Shown here: in pieces, positions 1 through 7,461 of the stretch
Position numbering within the stretch: the first letter of the stretch is position 1
How the letters are laid out: every line of letters starts with the position of its first letter
Assembly (NCBI GenBank): GCA_028277105.1
Contig: JANQHO010000135.1
Coordinates: 1-42,039, forward strand
Direction: 5' to 3'
Source: Owenweeksia sp.
GTDB lineage: Bacteria; Bacteroidota; Bacteroidia; Flavobacteriales; Schleiferiaceae
Length of the DNA stretch: 42,039 bases
The notes under the pieces: model-generated
What the model was told of the DNA's origin: nothing
The model's database searches: none
Seen by the model: the letters and a program-made list of their open reading frames with translations, nothing else
Program-made: the position numbers and the translations under genes

Positions 1-2237
1 AGTTCCAGATGGAAATCTTCGGATATGTCAAAGTGATAGCTCGCCCTAAGGTTCACGTCAAAAAACGGATCGGAATCGATTAAATCCAAAAAGCCGTCAT
101 CACCTACCACGCGCGGTACAATCATGGAGCCCGTATATGTTCCCGTTAGGTCAAGTTTAAAGGCCTTTGATACATTGTAATAGGAGGTGAAATAGCCGTA
201 AAGATTAGGGTTTCTCACAAACTCATCTACCGCCACCACATTCTCGCTACCTTCTTCTGGCTCAAAAAGCACTTGAGTTTCTTCGTAGCGGGTCTGCTGT
301 GCCGTACCTCCCAACTGGAAAGCGAATTTACTGGAAGGCGAATAGCCAGCTTCAAAATTTACGCCCGATACCGTGGCACCTTCTCCGTTTCTCACTTCTT
401 CTATAATAGAACCATTGGGAAGCACAGCCCCCGTGCTCACTTGGGTGAAGGGGTTTTGCAATTGGGTGTAAAAACCTTCGATCAATAAATTGACTTGCGC
501 CAAACCCATATTTTGGGTGTAGTTCAACGAACTGGTAAAGGCATCTGAAGTTTCTTTGTTCAGATTTTCTGAGAGGATGACAAAAAGCGGCTCACCCCCT
601 ACGGAAGAAATATGCAGGTCTTCGTTGAAGGCCTGTGGGGCACGGAACCCCCGGGCATAGCCACCCCTGAACCTCAGGTTTTCATTTATCTTATACAGCA
701 AAGTAGCTCGTGGACTAAAAACACCTACGTTTACATCTGCCATCCTATCAATACCCCCTATGGTATAAATTCCATCTACATTAGAAATGTCATACCTACC
801 TCCAAGTAGAGCCGTAAACCGTTTGCTTGGCTTCCATTCATATTGAGCAAAAAAGCCTGTTGTATTCACTTGCTGATCAATCAAGCGGTTATACCCCTGA
901 ATTTCATCGCGGGTATCATAAGTCAGGTTCTCGACTCCTGCGGTAATCACATCATTGTTGTAGAAATAATGGTTGTATTGGACCCCTGCCACTACCGCCA
1001 GGTCATCCGTCAAGCCATAAGCATTAATGGCCAGGGTACTGTCTTCAGCTGTCCTTCCGCCACCTAAACCACCGTAGTAGCTATCGCGTTGCGTACTTTG
1101 TGCCGAAGCATAGACGGAGAACTTACTCCGGTTGTCCTTGCTCCATTGCTCGTAATTGATGCCACCAAAAAAGGTATTGTGGTCAAGCTCCTCTGTAATA
1201 TCGGTAAAGTGTGGGGCTAAGTCCAGAAGATTACCCCCTCTGCGGTATTCTTCCAGCGCGCTGAAGTCAACTGTGATTTTACTGCGTTCTCCCGGTTTAA
1301 AAAAAGCTTTTGCTCCCAGTACGGTATTTTCTAGCCGTACCAATTCAGTGAAACCATCTCCGTTGGCGTCATAGCTGTCCCGGTGGCGGCTCATGCCATA
1401 TAAGGTAACCCCGCTGGTCAGATTCTCATTGACAATTGACCCGTTAAAGTTAAATGTTTGATCCAGTGCGTCCCCATCAATAAGGGCCGTATTGGAGCGG
1501 AACTCCCAGGCATTTTCTATCGGGTCTTTGGTGATGATGTTAATCGTACCTGCAATGGCATTCGATCCGTAGAGGGCAGACCCTCCGCTTCGTACAACTT
1601 CTACCCGCTCTACAATATTGGTAGGGATTTGATCCAGGCCGTAAACGCTGTTTAAGGCACTGAAGATCGGGCGGCTGTTGATCAGGATTTGCGAGTAAGC
1701 ACCTTCCAGTCCGTTGAGTCGTACCTGGGTAAATCCACAGTTCTGGCAGTTGGTCTCCACCCTCACTCCAGGCTGGAAATTTAGTCCTTCGGAAACAGCA
1801 ATGGACTGTGTGGCATTGAATAACTTGTTATCGATTACACCTACTACTATTGGAGTGTTTGCCCTGTCTTGTTCGTACCTTGTACCTGATACCACTACGC
1901 CCTCCAGGTTCAAGACATCTTTCTGTAATGAAAAGTCTTTCTCCAGAGATTGACCTCCTTTTACCGTAATCTCCTCGGATATGCTTAGATAACCCAAAAA
2001 CTTAACCTCGACTGTATAAGTACCCGCAGGGATGTTTTTAATGAGGAATCTTCCCTCGCTATTTGTGGCTGATCCCATTTGTGTTCCTTTCAGGAAGACA
2101 TTGGCAGATGCCAAAGGGGCGCCTTCAGAGGTTACTTTGCCCGATAAACTTGCCGTTTGTGCGTGGGCATTGCAGCAAATGACCAGAAGCGACAAAGCCG
2201 CTATGACCTTGGCTTTAAAGTATTGGGATTTTAGCAT
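1..2237 (-). CDS. TonB-dependent receptor (3' end beyond window)
   Basis: Outer-membrane receptor for energised uptake of a metal chelate, haem or similar ligand. The reading frame is open from an ATG at 2237 to the left edge (745 codons seen, no stop), so the C-terminal barrel is cut off. Residues 1 to about 26 form a signal peptide ending in AHAQ. Residues of about 28-110 form a carboxypeptidase-like regulatory domain (GTYTVEVKFLGY). A TonB-box-like segment (GVVVSGTR) follows, then the plug domain with VRLNGLEGAYSQILIN and GGSALYGSNAIAGTINIIT, then beta-barrel sequence. The plug carries a CxxC pair at residues 164 and 167. The gene is divergent from a DtxR/MntR-type regulator, and a palindrome lies in its promoter, so metal-dependent repression is likely. 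The family is certain; the substrate is inferred only as iron, manganese or haem related. Confidence 0.93.
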   Translation of the reverse strand, partial: MLKSQYFKAKVIAALSLLVICCNAHAQTASLSGKVTSEGAPLASANVFLKGTQMGSATNSEGRFLIKNIPAGTYTVEVKFLGYLSISEEITVKGGQSLEKDFSLQKDVLNLEGVVVSGTRYEQDRANTPIVVGVIDNKLFNATQSIAVSEGLNFQPGVRVETNCQNCGFTQVRLNGLEGAYSQILINSRPIFSALNSVYGLDQIPTNIVERVEVVRSGGSALYGSNAIAGTINIITKDPIENAWEFRSNTALIDGDALDQTFNFNGSIVNENLTSGVTLYGMSRHRDSYDANGDGFTELVRLENTVLGAKAFFKPGERSKITVDFSALEEYRRGGNLLDLAPHFTDITEELDHNTFFGGINYEQWSKDNRSKFSVYASAQSTQRDSYYGGLGGGRTAEDSTLAINAYGLTDDLAVVAGVQYNHYFYNNDVITAGVENLTYDTRDEIQGYNRLIDQQVNTTGFFAQYEWKPSKRFTALLGGRYDISNVDGIYTIGGIDRMADVNVGVFSPRATLLYKINENLRFRGGYARGFRAPQAFNEDLHISSVGGEPLFVILSENLNKETSDAFTSSLNYTQNMGLAQVNLLIEGFYTQLQNPFTQVSTGAVLPNGSIIEEVRNGEGATVSGVNFEAGYSPSSKFAFQLGGTAQQTRYEETQVLFEPEEGSENVVAVDEFVRNPNLYGYFTSYYNVSKAFKLDLTGTYTGSMIVPRVVGDDGFLDLIDSDPFFDVNLRASYHFDISEDFHLE

Positions 2238-2262
2238 TTTCTTTATTTAAAAATTTTGGACA

Positions 2263-2293
2263 CAAAAATAAAAAGTTAGATTAATCTAACAAA
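2263..2293 (-). promoter_or_regulatory. Bacteroidota-type promoter of the TonB receptor
   Basis: Read on the minus strand, TTTG (2293-2290) is followed after exactly 19 bases by TATTTTTG (2270-2263). This matches the Bacteroidota sigma-ABfr consensus TTTG-N19-TAnnTTTG. The receptor ATG lies 25 bases downstream of the -7 element. Confidence 0.7.
2275..2290. promoter_or_regulatory. Candidate DtxR/MntR operator (16-bp perfect palindrome)
   Basis: GTTAGATTAATCTAAC is a perfect inverted repeat in the 107-base gap between the receptor and the regulator. Its TTAG...CTAA arms resemble the iron boxes bound by DtxR/IdeR-type repressors. It touches the -33 element and fills most of the spacer before the -7 element of the receptor promoter, so a bound dimer should block RNA polymerase. 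It is seen in the sequence; binding by the neighbouring regulator is inferred. Confidence 0.65.
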
Positions 2294-2344
2294 TATTTTC
2301 AAAGAGATTCTATAATTTTATGGTGTAGAGACAAAAGAATCAAT

Positions 2345-3001
2345 ATGGCATCCCCGACTGTAGAAAACTATCTCAAAGCCTTATATACTCTTGCTGATGA
2401 ATCCGGGGAGATTAATCTTTCCGATCTGAGTGTTCATCTCGGGGTAAGCAAGCCTACCGTGAACAGCATGGTGAAAACATTGAAACAGGAAGGATGGGTG
2501 AAATATGAAAAGTACAAACCCCTTAAGCTAACGGAAAAGGGACGGAAGGCGGCAGCCTTGGTCATCCGCAAACATCGCTTGACGGAGATGTTTCTTGTTG
2601 AAAAGATGGGCTTTGGTTGGGAAGAAGTGCATGAAATTGCCGAACAGATAGAACATATCAAGGCCCCTGCTTTTTTTGACCGGATGGATAAACTCATGGA
2701 TTTTCCAAAAGTTGATCCTCATGGTTCACCCATTCCTGACGAAGAGGGTAATATCATAGATCGTAATTACAAAAAACTGAGTGAGTGCCAGGCTGGAGAT
2801 GAGGTAAGGCTTGTTGCCCTGAACCATTCCTCTAAAGAGTTTTTGGAATTTTTGGATAGCCGTGAAATTTCGTTGAAGCTGGAACTTGAAGTAAAGTCAA
2901 TAGAATCATTTGACAATAGCATGTTGGTTAGTTACCATAAGCACCCGTCCGAAACATTAAGCCAGAAGGTATGTGAAAGGCTGTTGGTGGAAAAGGCGTA
3001 A
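2345..3001 (+). CDS. DtxR/MntR-family metal-dependent transcriptional regulator
   Basis: Cytoplasmic metalloregulator that binds DNA when loaded with Fe(II) or Mn(II). The 218-aa length is normal for the three-domain form. Residues of about 1-60 are a winged helix-turn-helix (LSDLSVHLGVSKPTVNSMVK). Residues of about 62-140 are the dimerisation and metal-binding domain with the HRLTEMFL segment, the E-x-x-E-H pattern (EIAEQIEH) and DPHGSPIP. Residues of about 150-218 form a FeoA/SH3-like C-terminal domain. ATG at 2345 opens directly on the HTH domain. It is transcribed away from the TonB receptor, and the palindrome at 2275-2290 between them is the expected operator. Whether it senses iron or manganese cannot be decided from sequence alone. 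Confidence 0.93.
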   Translation: MASPTVENYLKALYTLADESGEINLSDLSVHLGVSKPTVNSMVKTLKQEGWVKYEKYKPLKLTEKGRKAAALVIRKHRLTEMFLVEKMGFGWEEVHEIAEQIEHIKAPAFFDRMDKLMDFPKVDPHGSPIPDEEGNIIDRNYKKLSECQAGDEVRLVALNHSSKEFLEFLDSREISLKLELEVKSIESFDNSMLVSYHKHPSETLSQKVCERLLVEKA

Positions 3002-3145
3002 AACAGTTTTCATATTGCGTTGTCATTTTTCTTGAGCAAAGGGGATTACTCACTTTATTTTAAGGTGTTCGTGAATCGCTTTGCTTATTTGGCCCTTTTG
3101 GTTTTTTAGCTTGCAGCTAACGTACAATAGCATGAAGTATTCTTG

Positions 3146-3355
3146 ATGGGGAACACTTTCCAATACAATACTTCAGGAAAGGGGCAAGGCGTAAACGAAA
3201 TAGCCCGGGAGCTCTCCATTAATCAGGTGTGGGTATCTTATCCCTCCATTAGTATCTTAGACAAAGAAATTTCTGTGGTATATCTAATATCCGAATACCT
3301 TTCAGTTGAAGAATTCATACACCTTCTACAAGCCCTCAATCGAGAAGGCTTTTAA
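3146..3355 (+). CDS. Possible small protein, unrecognised
   Basis: A 69-codon frame from ATG 3146. The translation is protein-like in its second half (LSVEEFIHLLQALNREGF), and VNEIARELSINQVW resembles a helix-turn-helix fragment. It has no signal peptide, no recognisable family and no clear promoter or ribosome site. It could be a genuine small gene, a gene remnant or chance. I list it because the stretch is otherwise empty. Confidence 0.22.
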   Translation: MGNTFQYNTSGKGQGVNEIARELSINQVWVSYPSISILDKEISVVYLISEYLSVEEFIHLLQALNREGF

Positions 3356-3377
3356 ATTATTCTCGGGAAAAACAATG

Positions 3378-3385
3378 TACTTTTG
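3378..3385 (+). promoter_or_regulatory. -7 promoter element upstream of transporter-like gene
   Basis: TACTTTTG fits TAnnTTTG. The -33 position carries only a TTTA (3351-3354, spacer 23). Transcription would begin near 3392, just before the ATG at 3406, which argues that translation starts at that ATG rather than at the GTG at 3393. Confidence 0.4.
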
Positions 3386-3392
3386 ATTAGTA

Positions 3393-4142
3393 GTGTCATT
3401 GTTGTATGAAAAAAGTTTTAATAGCGTCAGCCTTTCTGGCCAAACCATCATTACCGACCGGCCCAGCCAAACCGAAGCATCTTCCACCGTTCCGGCCGGT
3501 ATGCTGCAGATCGAAAGCGGTTTTTTGTTTCAAAGCGCAGAAAAAGAGGGGGTAGAAACACGCCATTATGTTTACCCCAATGCCTTGTTAAGAGTAGGAG
3601 TAGTCAAGAATTTTGAGTTCCGTTTTGTGACCCAGCAGGAAACCGCTATAACAGAAATAAATGACGCTATAGTTTCTGAAGCCTCTGGTATGAGCAATCT
3701 CCAGGTGGGTTTTAAATACCGTTTGTTTACCGCTGAGGAAAAGCGACCTGAAATAGGCTTTCTCTCGCATTTGGTAGTACCGTCCGGTACGGGAGGACTG
3801 AATAATAACCGTTTTGGCGTGATCAATAAACTGGCAGTCACGCATTTTATCAGTGAAAAATTCAATCTGGCTTACAATATTGGTTATGATTATCTCGGAA
3901 CGGGCAACGGAAACCTGTTTTATTCGCTGGCTTTTGGCTTTAGCCTGAGCAAAAAACTGAGCGTTTTCATAGAACCCTATGGTTTTCTCAACAATCTGGA
4001 AGACTTTGAACTCAATGCCGATGCCGGATTTACCTATCTCTTAAACAACAATGTGCAGTTGGATTATTCCTTTGCCTCCGGCCTCAATCAAACCATGAGC
4101 TACCACGCGGTGGGGATCAGTGTGTTGATGCCTGGGTTTTAG
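3393..4142 (+). CDS. Outer-membrane transporter-like beta-barrel (phenol MetA-deg family), apparent frameshift in signal peptide
   Basis: The long frame has the hallmarks of the PF13557-type family: QTIITDRPSQTEAS at the start of the mature part, VPAGMLQIESGF, then alternating beta-strands such as NLQVGFKYRLF, and a final strand ending in phenylalanine (GISVLMPGF). Its length of about 240 residues fits. The frame itself begins with GTG 3393 and a non-hydrophobic MSLLYEKSFNSVSLSG, not a signal peptide. In the next frame, ATG 3406 begins MKKVLIASAFLA, a typical signal-peptide start that never rejoins the barrel frame and ends at a TAG after about 50 codons. A small deletion or insertion between 3415 and 3445 would explain this. 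The gene could be a pseudogene or the sequence could hold an error. It overlaps the convergent 4139-4561 gene by 4 bases. Confidence 0.72.
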   Translation: MSLLYEKSFNSVSLSGQTIITDRPSQTEASSTVPAGMLQIESGFLFQSAEKEGVETRHYVYPNALLRVGVVKNFEFRFVTQQETAITEINDAIVSEASGMSNLQVGFKYRLFTAEEKRPEIGFLSHLVVPSGTGGLNNNRFGVINKLAVTHFISEKFNLAYNIGYDYLGTGNGNLFYSLAFGFSLSKKLSVFIEPYGFLNNLEDFELNADAGFTYLLNNNVQLDYSFASGLNQTMSYHAVGISVLMPGF

Positions 4143-4561
4143 CTTAAAAAGTCAAAGGTGCTTTCTTTTAAAGATGTTTTGATTCCGTATAAATCTTTTC
4201 TCATAGCAATTATGAGACTGTTAAGTGTCTGACTATTTTGATGATTAAGAAAAGCTCTCATTTTGACAATAACATTATCGGAAGCAAACAGTGACATATT
4301 AACAAACTCTGTTTGTATTTCATTTTTTAACCTTTCTATAGAGTCTATGTCTGGTCTATTAATTACCAACATCATCTTTTCTTTATCATAGTTAACTAGA
4401 GCATAACAGAATAAAATTATCGCCTTATACCTAAGTTCTTTAAAAGTTTGTTTCGCCTCTTGTTTTTGCTTTCTTGTAGATATAAAAAAATCAAAACCAC
4501 TTTTCAAGAGTCCGCCTAATCCTATCAACCCTATTGCTGTCAAGATTTCCTCAGTAGTCAT
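4139..4561 (-). CDS. Small membrane-anchored protein of unknown function
   Basis: A 140-aa protein not assigned to a family. Residues of about 8-28 form one hydrophobic segment (LTAIGLIGLGGLL). A basic and glutamine-rich stretch (STRKQKQEAKQ) follows, then a mostly helical soluble part, suggesting a single N-terminal anchor with a cytoplasmic domain. The DNA is visibly more AT-rich than the neighbouring lpxH operon, which may mean later acquisition. It converges with the transporter-like gene and stands alone, separated by 92 bases from the gene upstream. Confidence 0.6.
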   Translation of the reverse strand: MTTEEILTAIGLIGLGGLLKSGFDFFISTRKQKQEAKQTFKELRYKAIILFCYALVNYDKEKMMLVINRPDIDSIERLKNEIQTEFVNMSLFASDNVIVKMRAFLNHQNSQTLNSLIIAMRKDLYGIKTSLKESTFDFLS

Positions 4562-4653
4562 TAATCCAAAGTCTTATTGATAATATACTTTCAGACACTA
4601 AAAATGTAAAATACATAATGGTTTAAAAGGCGATAAATATCCAATTTATTCTA

Positions 4654-4911
4654 TCAATACCTCTCCAAAGCGTTATCCACGTAGCACCACATCCAGTATT
4701 CCCCTTTTTCGGCCGAGGCGATCACCGGATGGCCGGTTTCTTTAAAATGCTGGCGGGCGTGTTTATTGGGCGAAGAGTTACAGCAAAGGGTTATGCCACA
4801 GCTTTGGCAAACCCGCAAATGAACCCAACTGTCGCCTGTTTTTACGCATTCGGCACATTCCCGGCTGCCGGTCTTTACTAATTCGATTTGGTCAAAGTGG
4901 GAGCAGGCCAT
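4654..4911 (-). CDS. UBP-type zinc finger protein
   Basis: An 85-aa single-domain protein built on the zf-UBP fold, known as the ubiquitin-binding finger of eukaryotic deubiquitinases and also found as small stand-alone bacterial proteins. Likely metal ligands are C3, H5, C19, C22, C35, C38, C43, H51, H55 and H61, with the familiar pattern CVKTGDSWVHLRVCQSCG and HFKETGHPVI. Its role in bacteria is not established. It is the last gene of a short operon after lpxH and the 100-aa protein, starting 1 base after the latter's stop codon. Confidence 0.85.
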   Translation of the reverse strand: MACSHFDQIELVKTGSRECAECVKTGDSWVHLRVCQSCGITLCCNSSPNKHARQHFKETGHPVIASAEKGEYWMWCYVDNALERY

Positions 4912-4912
4912 A

Positions 4913-5215
4913 TCAGTTGATTTTCATTTTCTGGATCATCTCGGCATTCAGCGGATCGCTGTAAGCCCCGTAAGCATCTATTAAAACGCCTTTAACACCA
5001 TCGGTACAACTAATGGCAAAAACGATCGACATATCATCCGGGTTGGAATCCCCTTCAAAACGGTGAAATTCATCGATGTGGAAACTGTGAGGTGTATAGG
5101 ATTTTTCCAACTCCCTTGACTTGATGCTATCAGGTCTCAACTTAAAATCATAGGTATAGCCCCTTTCTTCCAGGGCTTTCAGGGCTTGTGATAAAGTGTC
5201 GTATTGGTTGTTCAT
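4913..5215 (-). CDS. Small conserved Bacteroidota protein, often labelled 'phosphoribosylpyrophosphate synthetase'
   Basis: A 100-aa soluble protein of a small family common in Bacteroidota: TLSQALKALEERGYTYDF, HIDEFHRFEGDSNPDD, VKGVLIDAYGAYSD. Database entries often call it PRPP synthetase, but it is about a third of that enzyme's length and I see neither the PRPP-binding loop nor the pyrophosphate loop, so that name is very probably a propagated error. Its function is unknown. It lies between lpxH (33 bases upstream) and the UBP finger (1 base downstream), so the three are probably co-transcribed. Confidence 0.8.
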   Translation of the reverse strand: MNNQYDTLSQALKALEERGYTYDFKLRPDSIKSRELEKSYTPHSFHIDEFHRFEGDSNPDDMSIVFAISCTDGVKGVLIDAYGAYSDPLNAEMIQKMKIN

Positions 5216-5248
5216 AGTGGTCGAATTTGGAAGCCTTAAGTTAAGGAA

Positions 5249-6016
5249 CTACAGGCTACCCCCTTCAAATGTTTTGAGGAACATTTCTTTCCCGTCAAAA
5301 ACTGCGTAGGTGTTGTATTTGATCCAGTCGCCCAGGTTAAAATAAGTGGAATCTTCTTTTAGTTTGATCTCTAACGGCAGGTGGCGGTGGCCAAATATGA
5401 AGTAGTGGTAATGTGATTTTTGAAGGATTTCTTTGCAATAGACCACCAGCCATTCGTTTTCTTCTCCCAGGAATTTATCATCATCACTACCGGTTTTGGC
5501 CCGGCTGGTACGGCTGAAATAATCGGCCAGCCCTATGCCGAAATTGGGGTGCAGGCGGGCAAAGGCCCACTGCAGGAATTTATTCTGAAAAACCTTTTTG
5601 ATGAATTTATAACCGTGATCGCCCGGCCCCAAACCATCACCGTGACCGATGTAAAACTTTTTATTGTTCCATTGCCTTTCAATCGGTTCGCGGTAGAGCT
5701 TTACCCCGGTTTCATGGGGGAGATAATCGAAGATCCACATATCGTGGTTACCGGTAAAAAGGTGAACAGGTAAACCGGAGTCTGTCAACTCGGCCAGTTT
5801 GCCCAAAACCCTTACAAAACCGCGGGGTACTGCTTTTTTGTATTCAAACCAGAAGTCGAAGAGATCGCCTACAATGAAGATTTCTGTGGCATCCTGTTTA
5901 GCGAGCTCCAGCCATTGTATAAAAAGCTTCTCCCTTTGCAGGCTTGTTTCGTAATCGGGCACACCGAGGTGCAGGTCTGAGGCAAAGTAGATCTTTTTTC
6001 CGTCTGCCAATTGCAT
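5249..6016 (-). CDS. lpxH: UDP-2,3-diacylglucosamine diphosphatase, LpxH-type
   Basis: Calcineurin-like metallophosphoesterase that cleaves UDP-2,3-diacylglucosamine to lipid X and UMP in lipid A synthesis at the cytoplasmic membrane. The 255-aa length is normal. Metal-site motifs are all present: D14-L-H16, GDLFDFW (50-56), GNHD (89-92), GHGDG (124-128) and GHRHLP near residue 209. The family also includes LpxH-like enzymes of uncertain substrate, but the full motif set and length favour LpxH. It is the first gene of a minus-strand operon with the two small proteins downstream. ATG 6016 is the natural start, directly before the first strand. Confidence 0.88.
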   Translation of the reverse strand: MQLADGKKIYFASDLHLGVPDYETSLQREKLFIQWLELAKQDATEIFIVGDLFDFWFEYKKAVPRGFVRVLGKLAELTDSGLPVHLFTGNHDMWIFDYLPHETGVKLYREPIERQWNNKKFYIGHGDGLGPGDHGYKFIKKVFQNKFLQWAFARLHPNFGIGLADYFSRTSRAKTGSDDDKFLGEENEWLVVYCKEILQKSHYHYFIFGHRHLPLEIKLKEDSTYFNLGDWIKYNTYAVFDGKEMFLKTFEGGSL

Positions 6017-6091
6017 GGCGGCTAAGATAGTGGAATCAGTAATTAAAGGACCATGAGTTAAGGTCTCATCAACAGATTTTGATGCCAGAAG

Positions 6092-6616
6092 TCAGAAGTG
6101 ACCTATTCCAATTCCAAAAAGAGCAGCGGAATGAGGTTTTTGAATATTAATGCTTGTATGCAAAGTGAAGAGGACTTTAAAATTTCGCCAGAAATGGAGA
6201 CCACCTTTTACTTCCAAAGGGATGCCTATAAAACGAGCACTTTCTGTTTTGTCTGTAACAGAATTCTTGTATTGGTATCGTATAAACCCCAAGCCTGCCC
6301 TGCAATTAATAAATGCATATTTTCTGTTATATAACCACCCGTACATCAGGTTGTAGGATTCAATCTCTGGCAAACCCGGCCCAGTGAAAATAATTCCACT
6401 TTTGAGTTTGAAAAACCAATTGTAAGAAAAAGATATACTATGGTTTGGCTTAAATGCTATATTGAACGAAAGCTGATTTCCATTGCTAAAAAGAGGTCGA
6501 GGTGTAATTGCTATTACCGTTGAGCCATCCACCCACCATCCTTTTAGCCCACCGTCCTGACCCCTCAAATAGTGGAAAAGCAGAATAATTATAGCAGAGA
6601 TAAAAAGTCTTTTCAT
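6092..6616 (-). CDS. Small exported outer-membrane barrel-like protein, paralogue A
   Basis: A 174-aa protein with a signal peptide (MKRLFISAIIILLFHYLRGQ). The rest alternates in beta-strand fashion and ends in a strand with terminal phenylalanine (FGIGIGHF), typical of an outer-membrane barrel. It shares the C-terminal pattern GIPLEVKGGL...GIGIGHF with its neighbour at 6702-7220 (GIPLKVKVGL...GIGLGYF), so the two arose by tandem duplication. The family is not recognised. Confidence 0.72.
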   Translation of the reverse strand: MKRLFISAIIILLFHYLRGQDGGLKGWWVDGSTVIAITPRPLFSNGNQLSFNIAFKPNHSISFSYNWFFKLKSGIIFTGPGLPEIESYNLMYGWLYNRKYAFINCRAGLGFIRYQYKNSVTDKTESARFIGIPLEVKGGLHFWRNFKVLFTLHTSINIQKPHSAALFGIGIGHF

Positions 6617-6701
6617 AATTCAAGTTTTTCAGATTATTTAAGTATTTGTGACCAAAGAGGATACAGTTTCAAGAACAATCCCAAATTCAAACCAAGGGAG
6701 A

Positions 6702-7220
6702 TTAGAAATACCCTAATCCAATACCTATCGTTCCACCTCCAAAAGTTTGAAGGGGATTTACGTTGGCATATAAATTAACGGAGAGAATAACCATACCAGC
6801 CCTTAGACCTACCTTGACTTTCAGTGGTATTCCCAGTGAAAGTTTGCTTATTTCAGTATAATATGAATAAGGATGAACATCAGACCTTACTCTAGAAGTA
6901 TGTTCATTAAGGCTAAGCCCTACACGGGGGTTGAAAAATAAGATTCTGTTAAGGTGATAGAACCTGCCGTATTGGACAAATAAAGACGTGTTTCCCTGTG
7001 TGCTATTATCGGTGAAGAAACCATGCGTTCTACTACCAATGGAAACGGTATGTTTTAATGAAAAGACAGAATTAAGGGACAGGGATAACCCAAGAGAAGT
7101 AGGGTAAGCTGGCCCTGTGGATAATTCTAACCAGCCCCCGCTAAATTTGGAGTCTTTCTCCTGGGCGTATGAAGTGTAAACGAAAACCATTAATGACAAT
7201 AAGAAAAAGTATTTTTTCAC
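6702..7220 (-). CDS. Small exported outer-membrane barrel-like protein, paralogue B
   Basis: A 172-aa protein with a clear signal peptide (MKKYFFLLSLMVFVYTSYAQ), followed by amphipathic beta-strands and a C-terminal strand ending GIGLGYF. It resembles the next gene downstream (6092-6616) over its C-terminal half. The 85-base gap and shared strand suggest co-transcription. I find no enzyme motif. Role unknown, location probably the outer membrane. Confidence 0.75.
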   Translation of the reverse strand: MKKYFFLLSLMVFVYTSYAQEKDSKFSGGWLELSTGPAYPTSLGLSLSLNSVFSLKHTVSIGSRTHGFFTDNSTQGNTSLFVQYGRFYHLNRILFFNPRVGLSLNEHTSRVRSDVHPYSYYTEISKLSLGIPLKVKVGLRAGMVILSVNLYANVNPLQTFGGGTIGIGLGYF

Positions 7221-7400
7221 TGTTTATTTTTTTCTAAACTAGTGAAGGGAGATAAATGCTGAAAATGATTTTTTTGTGGCCAAAAAGCAGTCAGAAACGA
7301 AAACCGCAAAACCGCAGAGTTAAAAAAGGAAACAGATAAAAATAATTGCAAGAAATGCAAACGGAGAAATTAATGGTGAAGAATTGGCGTTTTTTGCCAA

Positions 7401-7440
7401 AAAAAATTCCGGCTGTTATTGATTTTCGCAACCGGAATTT
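7401..7440 (-). terminator. Rho-independent terminator of sodA
   Basis: On the minus strand AAATTCCGG and CCGGAATTT form a perfect 9-bp stem around a 19-base loop, and a run of T follows directly. It starts about 20 bases after the sodA stop codon. Confidence 0.75.
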
Positions 7441-7461
7441 AAAAAAAGATTTGAAATATAG

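Larger units (their letters stand above)
3002..3392. other. Intergenic stretch, mostly featureless
   Basis: About 390 bases between the metalloregulator and the transporter-like gene. It contains one weak 69-codon open frame (3146-3355, listed separately) and a -7-like promoter element close to its right end. I see no RNA gene, repeat or clear terminator in it. Confidence 0.5.

Noticed and set aside
273-2250. Several plus-strand open frames of 65-79 codons
   Set aside because: They all lie opposite the TonB receptor, which has continuous, family-consistent coding over the whole stretch; their translations are not protein-like.
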